8,893 nucleotides of DNA from Planctomycetota bacterium (GTDB lineage: Bacteria; Planctomycetota; Phycisphaerae; Sedimentisphaerales; Anaerobacaceae): contig JAFNGF010000165.1 in the NCBI GenBank assembly GCA_017885385.1, positions 1 to 8,893 of the forward strand, given 5' to 3'. The position numbers and the translations under genes were made by a program. Below are positions 1-6,454 of the stretch, in pieces. Under the pieces are notes generated by a model that was not told the origin of the DNA, did not search any database, and saw only the letters and a program-made list of their open reading frames with translations. The number at the start of each line of letters is the position of its first letter. The first letter of the stretch is position 1.

Positions 1-152
1 TTCTCAAGCAAGAGAAAGTCGGCAGCGGCTATCAGTTCGAGGTGGAAATAACGCCGCCCGAAACCAAAGACCAGGGACGCTTCACCGATACATTTGTAGT
101 GAATCTAACGGGCGGCGAGAAGCTGGCAATTGTTTGCCGCGGGTTCTATTAA
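1..152 (+). CDS. 3' end of an unidentified gene (possibly DUF1573/Ig-like)
   Basis: The frame is open from the window edge to a TAA at 150-152 and gives about 49 C-terminal residues. They alternate polar and hydrophobic positions as in a beta-sandwich strand pattern (FEVEITP, TFVVNLTGG, KLAIVCRGFY) and end in the tail CRGFY. This resembles the last strands of DUF1573 or other ASH/Ig-like periplasmic domains common in planctomycetes, but the piece is too short to assign a family. The stop lies 28 bases before the start of the cytochrome gene, and no promoter fits in that gap, so the two genes are probably co-transcribed. Coding is well supported by the clean frame and end; the family is a guess. 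Confidence 0.6.
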   Translation, partial: LKQEKVGSGYQFEVEITPPETKDQGRFTDTFVVNLTGGEKLAIVCRGFY

Positions 153-180
153 AGTAACTTGGGCACGCAAAGGCTTAGCT

Positions 181-1506
181 ATGAAACGGTGGGCAGCTTG
201 CATAAGCATATTGACGCTGGCGGCATCGTGCGACGTAGTTCGACGAGCCGAGCCGACAGCAACACCCGTTCAGCAGGCGGATGTAGTTACGGTCTTCCTT
301 ACCGGCAACGAGCTGGGAGAGTTGAAGCCCTGCGGATGCAGCGGCGGACAACTTGGTGGATTCGATAGACGGGCGGCCATCCTGAACTCCGCGCCCAGTC
401 AAAGAAGATTTGTCGTGGATACAGGCTCGTTTGTGGCAGGCCAGACCGAGCAGGACCTAATCAAGTTCAATATGGTAATCAGGGCCTTGGACCTGCTCGA
501 CTACGATTTGGTCAATCTAACGGAGAAAGATGTCGAGCTATCCAGGAATCTTGGACTGCTGAACAGTATCGGCTCACTTTTCAACATCATAAGTGCTCAG
601 CAGGCTGCCGACGCGAATGTTCCGACAAAATTCACCAAGCAGTTGCCGCTAAAAGATGAACCGGTGACCGTGACGGTTGCGGCCTTTGACGCCAAGTCAT
701 CGCCGATAGATCAGATTGACCGGCTTTTTGCCAACAGCACGGCCGGGCAGAGCGTCAATATCCTCATTCTGACCGGTTGCGATTCGGGCGTTATTGACAC
801 TATCGCCAAAAGCGCACCGGCGGTAGATTGTCTGGTTTGTCCCGCAGATTCCGATGAGCCGAGAATAATAAGCGAGCCGAACAGGAAACCTCTGGCTTTT
901 TCGGTGGGCCGATTCGGCAGGTATGTGTGCAGACTGAATATAACCAGGGCTGCCGAAGGCAAACTGAAATTGGATTTTCAAAGTCTGCCCGTCCAGGAAA
1001 AGTTACAGCAAGAGCCGGCTCTGGTTGGGCTGTACAGAGACTACCAGCAACTGGTCAAAGAGCACAATCTTGTGCAGAAGTATCCGCGTTTTTCGCCTGA
1101 GGGCTTGAAATTCGTCGGCTCAGACGCCTGCAAGTCCTGCCACCCGTACGAATATCAGCAGTGGCAAGCGACAGCCCACGCCCACGCTTATGCGACGCTG
1201 GAGAAGGTCGGCTCGCAGTTTGACCCGGAATGCGCGCTCTGCCACGTTGTCGGGATGGAATATGAAAGCGGCTTTATCTCGCAGGAGCAAACCGCCCACT
1301 TGAAAGATGTGGGCTGCGAAAACTGCCACGGTCCCGGCTCCGAACACGTCAAAACACTTGGAAAAACAAAAACCGCCGGGCCAAAATCGAGCTGTCTTAA
1401 CTGCCATACGCCCGAAAAGAGCACTGAATATGCCGGTAATGAGCAGGCTTATTTGAAAAAAATCATTCACTGGCAGGAACCAAAAGCCGCCGGCAATGTC
1501 AAATAA
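181..1506 (+). CDS. Predicted lipoprotein: degenerate phosphoesterase-like domain fused to tetrahaem cytochrome c554-type domain
   Basis: 441 residues. ATG 181 is preferred over an in-frame start at 130 because AAAGG (169-173) sits 7 bases ahead and because it begins directly with a signal peptide, residues 1-16, ending AAS-C17, a plausible though weak lipobox. Residues about 34-266 resemble the UshA/5'-nucleotidase metallophosphoesterase fold: the stretch ELGELKPCGC then GGQLGGFDRR matches the usual 'HGxLxPC...GGLARR' region. The metal-binding D-x-H and GNHE motifs are not visible; TGNELG and NLTEKD stand in their place, so catalysis is doubtful. Residues about 312-430 hold four CXXCH haem c sites at 317, 351, 379 and 405, plus His-rich HAHAYATLE and CHGPGSEH, as in the cytochrome c552/c554 family. 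It should be exported and loaded with haem outside the cytoplasm. The likely role is periplasmic electron transfer; substrate and partner are unknown. Confidence 0.88.
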   Translation: MKRWAACISILTLAASCDVVRRAEPTATPVQQADVVTVFLTGNELGELKPCGCSGGQLGGFDRRAAILNSAPSQRRFVVDTGSFVAGQTEQDLIKFNMVIRALDLLDYDLVNLTEKDVELSRNLGLLNSIGSLFNIISAQQAADANVPTKFTKQLPLKDEPVTVTVAAFDAKSSPIDQIDRLFANSTAGQSVNILILTGCDSGVIDTIAKSAPAVDCLVCPADSDEPRIISEPNRKPLAFSVGRFGRYVCRLNITRAAEGKLKLDFQSLPVQEKLQQEPALVGLYRDYQQLVKEHNLVQKYPRFSPEGLKFVGSDACKSCHPYEYQQWQATAHAHAYATLEKVGSQFDPECALCHVVGMEYESGFISQEQTAHLKDVGCENCHGPGSEHVKTLGKTKTAGPKSSCLNCHTPEKSTEYAGNEQAYLKKIIHWQEPKAAGNVK

Positions 1507-1510
1507 AACA

Positions 1511-1539
1511 GCGGATGGCGCCGCTGCCGCGCGATCCGC
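1511..1539 (+). other. Strong intergenic hairpin after the cytochrome gene
   Basis: GCGGAT (1511-1516) pairs with ATCCGC (1534-1539). After a G/G mismatch, GCGC (1518-1521) pairs with GCGC (1529-1532) around a 7-base loop. It begins 4 bases after the TAA. No T-run follows, so it is not a classical intrinsic terminator. It could protect the mRNA 3' end, assist Rho-type termination, or reduce read-through into the gspC-like gene. The pairing is seen in the sequence; the role is inferred. Confidence 0.5.
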
Positions 1540-1605
1540 ATTGCACGTTCAGGCGTAAAATGAGCAGAGGTGTCCATAGGCGGCGCAAACGCCCGGATAC
1601 GAAAT

Positions 1606-2556
1606 ATGATAAAGACATTGCGAATAACAACTATAGTAACTGCGATATTAGCGGGCCTTCTTTTTGTTTTCCCGGTATTTTTTGGCGTCCGGGCGGACGA
1701 AGAAGCCGAGCAGTTCTTAAATTCGCCCGGCGTGGTGGAAAAGCACAAACAGGCCAACGGCAATAAGCATAACGGAGATGACAGCCAAAGCTCGCCGCTT
1801 GTAAAGCAGGCTGAGGCTTTTGCGCTATATCTAAATCCCGCCCCCGAGCCCACAAGACTCGTCCCGGCAAGGCAGCAGCCTATGGTCGCACCTAACCCTA
1901 TCAGGGCCTACGCCAAATTCAGCCTCATCGGCACCAGCGTTCACGCGACTAAGCCGGAAGAGTCGCTGGCATTTATCAGCGAGCCGGGCAAGGGCCTGCT
2001 TTGGGTCCGGCCCGGCGGCAAAGTTGGGCACGTAACCGTTGAGCAGATAGCAGACGGCTTGATCGTCTGCCGCGATGAGCAAGGCAGCTCCGAGCAGATT
2101 TCGGCTCAGCCCAGGCAGCCGGAACTAAGTCTGCTCGAAGGCTCTGCATCAGCTTCAGCAAGGGCCGTCAGCAATGCCGCCGCGCAGCTTCCTGCGCCGA
2201 GTTCAAGTAAAACTGCAGCCGGCGTTACCATAAGCACGCCTTCGGCGCCCCAGATAACCGATGAGGAAAACGCAGCGCTGGACGACCTGATCGAGAAGCT
2301 CAAGGCCCTGCAGAACGGTTCAGACTCCGACAAAACCGGTTCGCCCGGCAACGGCGAGCTAAATGCAGCGATGATGGAAAAGCTCATTTCGGATTTGAAA
2401 TCAACGCACGTGGACGCCCAGGAAGCAAAAAAACTGGGTGATCTGGGCAAAGAGCTTAACGGCATCCGGCAAGACCCCAATCGAGCACAACAAAGCCGCG
2501 ACAGAAGGCAAATAGTGCCGCCCAAACGAATACCCATGCCCCCAAAAACGAAGTAG
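1606..2556 (+). CDS. GspC/PilP-like connector protein of a type II secretion or type IV pilus-like system
   Basis: 316 residues. ATG 1606 is chosen because it leads straight into a basic N-terminus (MIKTLR) and one membrane segment at about residues 7-29, with a weak GGA 8 bases upstream. An in-frame GTG at 1570 would add 12 unconvincing residues. Residues about 103-158 form a compact beta-rich module: FSLIGTSVHATKPEESLAF, EPGKGLLWVRPGGKVG, then VTVEQIADGLIVCRDE. This matches the HR domain pattern of GspC and PilP (LxGT, sequence about the bound state, VGD/K-like turn, final hydrophobic strand), which binds the secretin N0 domain. Residues 160-220 are Ala/Ser/Pro/Gln-rich and probably disordered, followed by charged helices (about 219-290). 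No PDZ domain is seen. The secretin gene downstream supports the connector role. Identification rests on the HR-like module and context, not on overall similarity. Confidence 0.68.
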   Translation: MIKTLRITTIVTAILAGLLFVFPVFFGVRADEEAEQFLNSPGVVEKHKQANGNKHNGDDSQSSPLVKQAEAFALYLNPAPEPTRLVPARQQPMVAPNPIRAYAKFSLIGTSVHATKPEESLAFISEPGKGLLWVRPGGKVGHVTVEQIADGLIVCRDEQGSSEQISAQPRQPELSLLEGSASASARAVSNAAAQLPAPSSSKTAAGVTISTPSAPQITDEENAALDDLIEKLKALQNGSDSDKTGSPGNGELNAAMMEKLISDLKSTHVDAQEAKKLGDLGKELNGIRQDPNRAQQSRDRRQIVPPKRIPMPPKTK

Positions 2557-2647
2557 GCGTTCTTTCGTTACCGGCGTTTATGCGGCGGCCCGCGGCGACG
2601 AGAAATGGTCCGAGAACTTAGCCCCATGCCCTTTATCTTGAATTTCC

Positions 2648-2795
2648 CCTGGAAAGGTACATTTTAGCCAACTTTGGACACACCCATCCCCAAGCCCCCC
2701 CCTGCTTGCGAAGGGCCAGGGCTTGAGGCTGCCACATGTAGCGTATCAGTCGCATTGGGTGGCATCCTTTGCCGGCTAAACACGTACCTGGAAAG
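2648..2795. repeat. Imperfect inverted-repeat element with 9-base direct repeats (MITE-like candidate)
   Basis: The left arm contains AGGTAC (2655-2660), TTAGCC (2664-2669), GGA (2676-2678) and CACCC (2681-2685). The right arm carries complements in mirror order: GGGTG (2757-2761), TCC (2765-2767), GGCTAA (2774-2779) and GTACCT (2784-2789). Inside, CAAGCCC (2691-2697) can pair with GGGCTTG (2719-2725). The 9-mer CCTGGAAAG occurs at 2648-2656 and again at 2787-2795, like a target-site duplication around a 130-base insert (2657-2786). The right copy overlaps the pairing arm, so the duplication could be chance. There is no transposase gene. It could instead be a structured RNA leader or a decayed regulatory element. 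Confidence 0.4.
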
Positions 2796-2969
2796 CGGCA
2801 ATCCCGGCTGGGGCTGCGCAAACTGCAAACCAGAACCCAATCGGCACTACCAGTTGCACCAAATCCGCGCCGAGCCAAAGATTCTTACGGTCACTTTTTG
2901 CCTTATCGCCACATCGGTTACCTTCCGCATTATCAATACTGAAATTTGTGTTTTCTGGCTAAAGAGGCG

Positions 2970-2997
2970 GGAACTTTTGTGCCTCCTGTATGTCTGA
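2970..2997 (+). promoter_or_regulatory. ECF/sigma-E-like promoter candidate for the secretin operon
   Basis: GGAACTT (2970-2976) and GTCTGA (2992-2997) are 15 bases apart. This closely follows the extracytoplasmic-stress sigma pattern known for RpoE-type promoters (GGAACTT, about 16 bases, GTCTAA-like). Transcription would start near 3003-3006 and leave an 85-base leader containing two hairpins before the secretin start. The position in non-coding DNA and the orientation fit. Planctomycete ECF promoter preferences vary by group, so the assignment to a given factor is inference. Confidence 0.45.
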
Positions 2998-3014
2998 TTA
3001 GGTGGCTGGTCTTT

Positions 3015-3066
3015 CAAAGCCTGCATAGTGGCTTTGGGCAAGGGGCTTTTCGCAGGCGAAAGCCCC
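3015..3066 (+). other. Two tandem hairpins in the secretin mRNA leader
   Basis: The first is a perfect 7-base stem: CAAAGCC (3015-3021) with GGCTTTG (3030-3036) around 8 bases. The second starts 5 bases on: GGGGCTTT (3042-3049) pairs with AAAGCCCC (3059-3066), extended by a bulged T and CG/CG around CAGG. It ends 8 bases before the ribosome site. The two stems share related sequence (AAAGCC/GGCTTT), so alternative pairing between 3015-3021 and the second 5' arm is possible, which would allow switching. A short AT stretch follows but no T-run. I recognise no riboswitch family. Confidence 0.45.
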
Positions 3067-3074
3067 ATTTTCAT

Positions 3075-3082
3075 AGAAGGAG
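3075..3082 (+). promoter_or_regulatory. Strong ribosome binding site of the secretin gene
   Basis: AGAAGGAG lies 7 bases before ATG 3090 and is the best Shine-Dalgarno sequence in the window. It decides the start: the frame is open back to 2946, but the extra 48 residues would cover the hairpins and have no signal-peptide character. An adjacent in-frame GTG at 3087 is a possible alternative start. Confidence 0.8.
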
Positions 3083-3089
3083 TATTGTG

Positions 3090-6000
3090 ATGAGACAACA
3101 GCATTTCTCGGGCAGCCGCTGGGGCAGAGTCCTGGTGGTCCTTATGGCCGTAACTCTTTTCTCAGGCGGCAGTTATCTTTTCGCCGCGGACCAAAAAGAT
3201 GCTTTAGGCCCCGTTGGCGTAAAGGCATTCTCGCTTAAACACATATCGGCCCAGCAAGGCAAACAGTTCTTGGCCGGCCTCAAGCTCGGCACCGTCTCAC
3301 AGCTTCCCGGCACTAATATGCTTTTACTGACGGCTCGATCAGGCGAAATAACCAAAGCAGCCGCTGTTCTGGAGCTGGTTGATGCCGATACTAAGGAGCA
3401 ATTCGTGGTGAAAGCGATTTGTCCCGCCTCGCAGGCAAAGAATTTGCCCCCCAAAGAGCGGATCGCAGCAGTGATCGGCAACATATCCCTGGGCGACTTT
3501 TCTAATCCACCTGAACCCAACGCCGTTGCCAGGGCAATTATTGACGTTCATAACGATGTAGTGCTGGCTATTGCGCCGGCCAGTTTGGCGGAAAAGATTA
3601 TCTCAGCGATCGAAAAGCTGCAGAAGCCCGATACTGAACAGACTCCACCCCCGGCAGCCGAGCCGAACAAACCAAGCCCACCGGGTGCTACGAATGGGCT
3701 GGCACAGATAATGCAGAAACTGCTTGCCGATACGGGAGTTGAAACGAAACCTGATGCCAATGAGCTATCAGTTCAGCGGGAGCCCAATGAGCCGAAACCG
3801 CAGCCTAAGCCCGAACCACAGATAAGCCTCCGCCCTGAACCCGAGTTGAAGCCCGAACCGCAGACGGCCCCCAGCCCCAAAATAGAGCAGAAAGCAGCCG
3901 AGATTAAGCGACCGAGCGAGATCGTTGAGCCGAACGCTGCTATGTTCAGCCCTTACAAGCCTAGGCCTGTTCCGAACGGGGAAGAAACCTTGCGTTTAGA
4001 TTTGCCCGATAATGTCGATATTGTCATGCTGCTGGGCCTGGCGGGCCAATATCTGGGTCTGGACTTTATGTACGACCCAAACGAGGTAAAGGGCTCGGTC
4101 ACGCTCAAACTCCAGGGCAAGCTCAAAGGCCCCATCAAGGTCAAAGAATTATATCCTTTGCTTGAATCGGCGCTCAACTTCCGAAACTTCGTGATGACCC
4201 GCAAGGCAAATCTCGTTACGATAGTTCCCAAGGACAAGGCGCTGGAAATCGATCCAACATTGCTGGCAGACGCAGACAAAGCAGTGCCCATAAAGTACGG
4301 CGATGTAGTCATAACCCGCGTCTTCGAGCTAAAACATGTTGATACAACCAGTGCGGCGAATCTATTGAAGGGGATGAAGCTCGGCACGGATGTCTCGCCC
4401 ATTGCCGGAGCCAAGAAACTTATAGTTACCGAGTACGCCTACCGTATGCCCCGCGTGGACCGGCTTATTGAGATGATTGATAAGCCGGGCGAACCCAAAA
4501 AGTTCACGTTCAGGCAGTTACAATATACGATGGCCAGGACTCTTGCTCAGAAAGTCAAGACGCTTGCCGAGCAGTTGGGAACCGTGTCGATTACCATTCC
4601 TGAGCTTGCGGCCGAAGAATATACCCCAAGCCCAAAAGCACCTAACGAGACAGACCAGGCGTACAATCTGCGGATTGCGCGAGAAAGGGCCCTCTGGACA
4701 GCCAGGCAAGCTCAAGCTCAGCGACCAACTCAACCCCGGTTCCAAGCCCCAACGCAAACTCCGCAGCCAGAACCGGTCACGCCTACCGTTTATCTCGATG
4801 CAGATGAGCGGACAAACCGCATCCTGATGATAGGGCTGCAAGACCAACTGAAGGAGGTGGAAGATCTGATAGATGCCCTTGACGTGGAGCAGCAAGACCT
4901 GCGGACGCTGCAACTGTACAGAATTGAGCACGTTGGTGCTGAGGAAGTAAAAAATAAGCTGGCAGAACTTGGCATAATCAGCCCCAGTCAGACCGCTGCT
5001 TCTCAGAGAATTACCACCACCAAGGCGGGCGGGGCTGCGACGCCTGCTATACCAGGCCAGCCTCTGATGACGCCAACAACAACGGCTGAGACGAAGGAAG
5101 CGCTGATCGAAGAGCCGCAGGTGGTAGTAATAGAGCAAACGAGTTCACTTCTGGTAAACGCAACTGCCGAGCAGCACGCCCGGATAACTACCATTATCAG
5201 CTATGTAGACAGCAAGGCCGAAACCACGTCCATGCCTTATGTGGTATATCCCCTTGAAAACCAGGACCCAACTAACCTTGTGGACATCCTGGAAAAGCTT
5301 ATCATGGAAACCACCACCAAGGAGGATAAGGAGGCCAAGATCGTAACTACGGAGAAAACAACAAGAAGAAAAGAAGAAGAGGTTGTCATTGTCGCCGATC
5401 CAAACACATATTCACTTATCGTTTACGCCAACAAAGAGAACCAGCAGTGGATTAGCGCACTTATCAAACAACTCGATGAATATCGTCCTCAGGTTTTGCT
5501 TGATGTAACACTGGTGGAAATCACCAAGAATGAGAAGTTCACTTCTGACCTCGACCTGATCACGAAATTCCCGAGACTCGAACCTGGTGAAACGATGAGT
5601 CAGGCTGGTCTTTCTGCACTTCTTTCTCCTTTTCCTGAGAAAAGAATCATTGAAGCAACCTCTCTGGCCGGGGCAGGGGGGAGAACTTTCTACGCGGACC
5701 AGCACGTCCAAGCCTTGTTGAAGCTCATGCAGGAAAGAGGCTACGGAAGGGTACTTGCAAAGCCAAAACTGCTTGTTAATGACAATATGATAGGAACTAT
5801 CAAAACGGAGGAGATAACAAATATTGTTGTAGAGAAAACGACCATCCTCCCCGGCACCGCTGCCACGGCTCCAACCGCAAGTACAGCGGTGGAGTTTACG
5901 CCCTCCAAAGCGGGCATTACCCTGACAATTACACCTCACATAAGCAAAGGTACCCAGGTTCAACTGAAAGTCACCTTGAACCGAACGGATTTTCGCCTCC

Positions 6001-6428
6001 GGCCTGACTATGTAATGACCAGAGGGGATATGAAGAATACGGGTCCGACACCGCCCGATCTTCTGACCAGTGACGTTACCACCAAGGTAACTGTTCCCGA
6101 CGGCACAACGATCATACTGGGTGGTCTGGAGAGAATCAAGCAGAGCAAAGGTGGAACCAAGGTCCCTATCTTCGGCGATATTCCCTTTGTGGGAGGGCTA
6201 TTTAGAACCACAGAAAATATGGATGACCAGAGCAGGCTTTATGTCTTTGTTAAGGCTCATATCCTAAGGCCCGGCGAAGAACCCAGCGCAAAATCCGACA
6301 TAGAAATAGTATCACAAAAGAACCGCGATAGATTCGAGACATACGAAGAAGAAATGCAAAAATACGAAGACTGGCCGGGCATAAAGCCAAAGCCAATGGG
6401 CCCGGCAAAAGTCCTCGAATCCGATTAG
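3090..6428 (+). CDS. gspD: GspD/PilQ-family outer-membrane secretin, unusually long
   Basis: 1112 residues, against about 600-750 for typical GspD. It forms the outer-membrane channel of a type II secretion or pilus-like system. Residues 1-33 are a signal peptide (basic start, VLVVLMAVTLFSGG core, LFAAD end). An N1-like module lies at about 44-98. A Pro/Glu/Lys-rich linker follows at about 178-285. The N0 (STN-like) domain is at about 299-382 (LDLPDNVDIVMLLGLAGQYL, then FMYDPNEVKGSVTL). Four N1-like modules follow near 408-465, 472-598, 604-708 and 716-798, three of them broken by low-complexity inserts. The secretin core is at about 799-1062 with RVLAKPKLLVND, TVPDGTTIILGGL and the signature VPIFGDIPFVGGLFR. 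A charged tail of about 50 residues may bind a pilotin. It lies 26 bases ahead of gspE, so the two are surely co-transcribed. Confidence 0.93.
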   Translation: MRQQHFSGSRWGRVLVVLMAVTLFSGGSYLFAADQKDALGPVGVKAFSLKHISAQQGKQFLAGLKLGTVSQLPGTNMLLLTARSGEITKAAAVLELVDADTKEQFVVKAICPASQAKNLPPKERIAAVIGNISLGDFSNPPEPNAVARAIIDVHNDVVLAIAPASLAEKIISAIEKLQKPDTEQTPPPAAEPNKPSPPGATNGLAQIMQKLLADTGVETKPDANELSVQREPNEPKPQPKPEPQISLRPEPELKPEPQTAPSPKIEQKAAEIKRPSEIVEPNAAMFSPYKPRPVPNGEETLRLDLPDNVDIVMLLGLAGQYLGLDFMYDPNEVKGSVTLKLQGKLKGPIKVKELYPLLESALNFRNFVMTRKANLVTIVPKDKALEIDPTLLADADKAVPIKYGDVVITRVFELKHVDTTSAANLLKGMKLGTDVSPIAGAKKLIVTEYAYRMPRVDRLIEMIDKPGEPKKFTFRQLQYTMARTLAQKVKTLAEQLGTVSITIPELAAEEYTPSPKAPNETDQAYNLRIARERALWTARQAQAQRPTQPRFQAPTQTPQPEPVTPTVYLDADERTNRILMIGLQDQLKEVEDLIDALDVEQQDLRTLQLYRIEHVGAEEVKNKLAELGIISPSQTAASQRITTTKAGGAATPAIPGQPLMTPTTTAETKEALIEEPQVVVIEQTSSLLVNATAEQHARITTIISYVDSKAETTSMPYVVYPLENQDPTNLVDILEKLIMETTTKEDKEAKIVTTEKTTRRKEEEVVIVADPNTYSLIVYANKENQQWISALIKQLDEYRPQVLLDVTLVEITKNEKFTSDLDLITKFPRLEPGETMSQAGLSALLSPFPEKRIIEATSLAGAGGRTFYADQHVQALLKLMQERGYGRVLAKPKLLVNDNMIGTIKTEEITNIVVEKTTILPGTAATAPTASTAVEFTPSKAGITLTITPHISKGTQVQLKVTLNRTDFRLRPDYVMTRGDMKNTGPTPPDLLTSDVTTKVTVPDGTTIILGGLERIKQSKGGTKVPIFGDIPFVGGLFRTTENMDDQSRLYVFVKAHILRPGEEPSAKSDIEIVSQKNRDRFETYEEEMQKYEDWPGIKPKPMGPAKVLESD
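3219..4481 (+). repeat. Duplicated N1-like module within the secretin
   Basis: Two 55-56 residue segments of the same protein, encoded at 3219-3383 and 4314-4481, align almost without gaps. The first runs through FSLKH, LAGLKLGT, LLLT and VLELVD; the second through FELKH, LKGMKLGT, LIVT and LIEMID. Ten of the first 25 positions are identical. One copy precedes the N0 domain and the other follows it. The coordinates given span both copies and the intervening linker and N0 domain. The similarity is seen directly; a duplication event is the simplest reading. Confidence 0.6.
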
Positions 6429-6454
6429 TGCCTTGTCGGAAATGAAATATCAAA

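Larger units (their letters stand above)
2557..3089. other. 533-base non-coding region upstream of the secretin gene
   Basis: No convincing gene was found here. Short open frames on both strands lack ribosome sites and recognisable protein patterns. The region holds an imperfect inverted-repeat element (2648-2795), a sigma-E-like promoter candidate (2970-2997), two hairpins (3015-3066) and the secretin ribosome site (3075-3082), each listed separately. In 2557-2647 and 2796-2963 I see no clear structure. A small hairpin, GAGGC 2964-2968 with GCCTC 2981-2985, overlaps the promoter candidate. Confidence 0.6.

Noticed and set aside
2633..2878. An 81-codon reverse-strand frame in the same gap
   Set aside because: No ribosome site or recognisable domain; it is best explained as a reading through the inverted-repeat element.
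2674..2997. A 107-codon forward frame in the gspC-gspD gap starting at TTG
   Set aside because: No ribosome site, no family pattern, odd Cys-rich composition, and it runs through the repeat element and the promoter candidate.
2946..3089. N-terminal extension of the secretin frame
   Set aside because: The AGAAGGAG site and the signal peptide at 3090 define the start; the extension covers the leader hairpins.
2557..3089. Cyclic-di-GMP (GEMM) or other known riboswitch
   Set aside because: The region was scanned by eye for conserved GEMM core segments and none fitted convincingly.
4518..5138. A 206-codon reverse frame inside the secretin gene
   Set aside because: It is antisense to a clearly coding region and has no plausible protein features.
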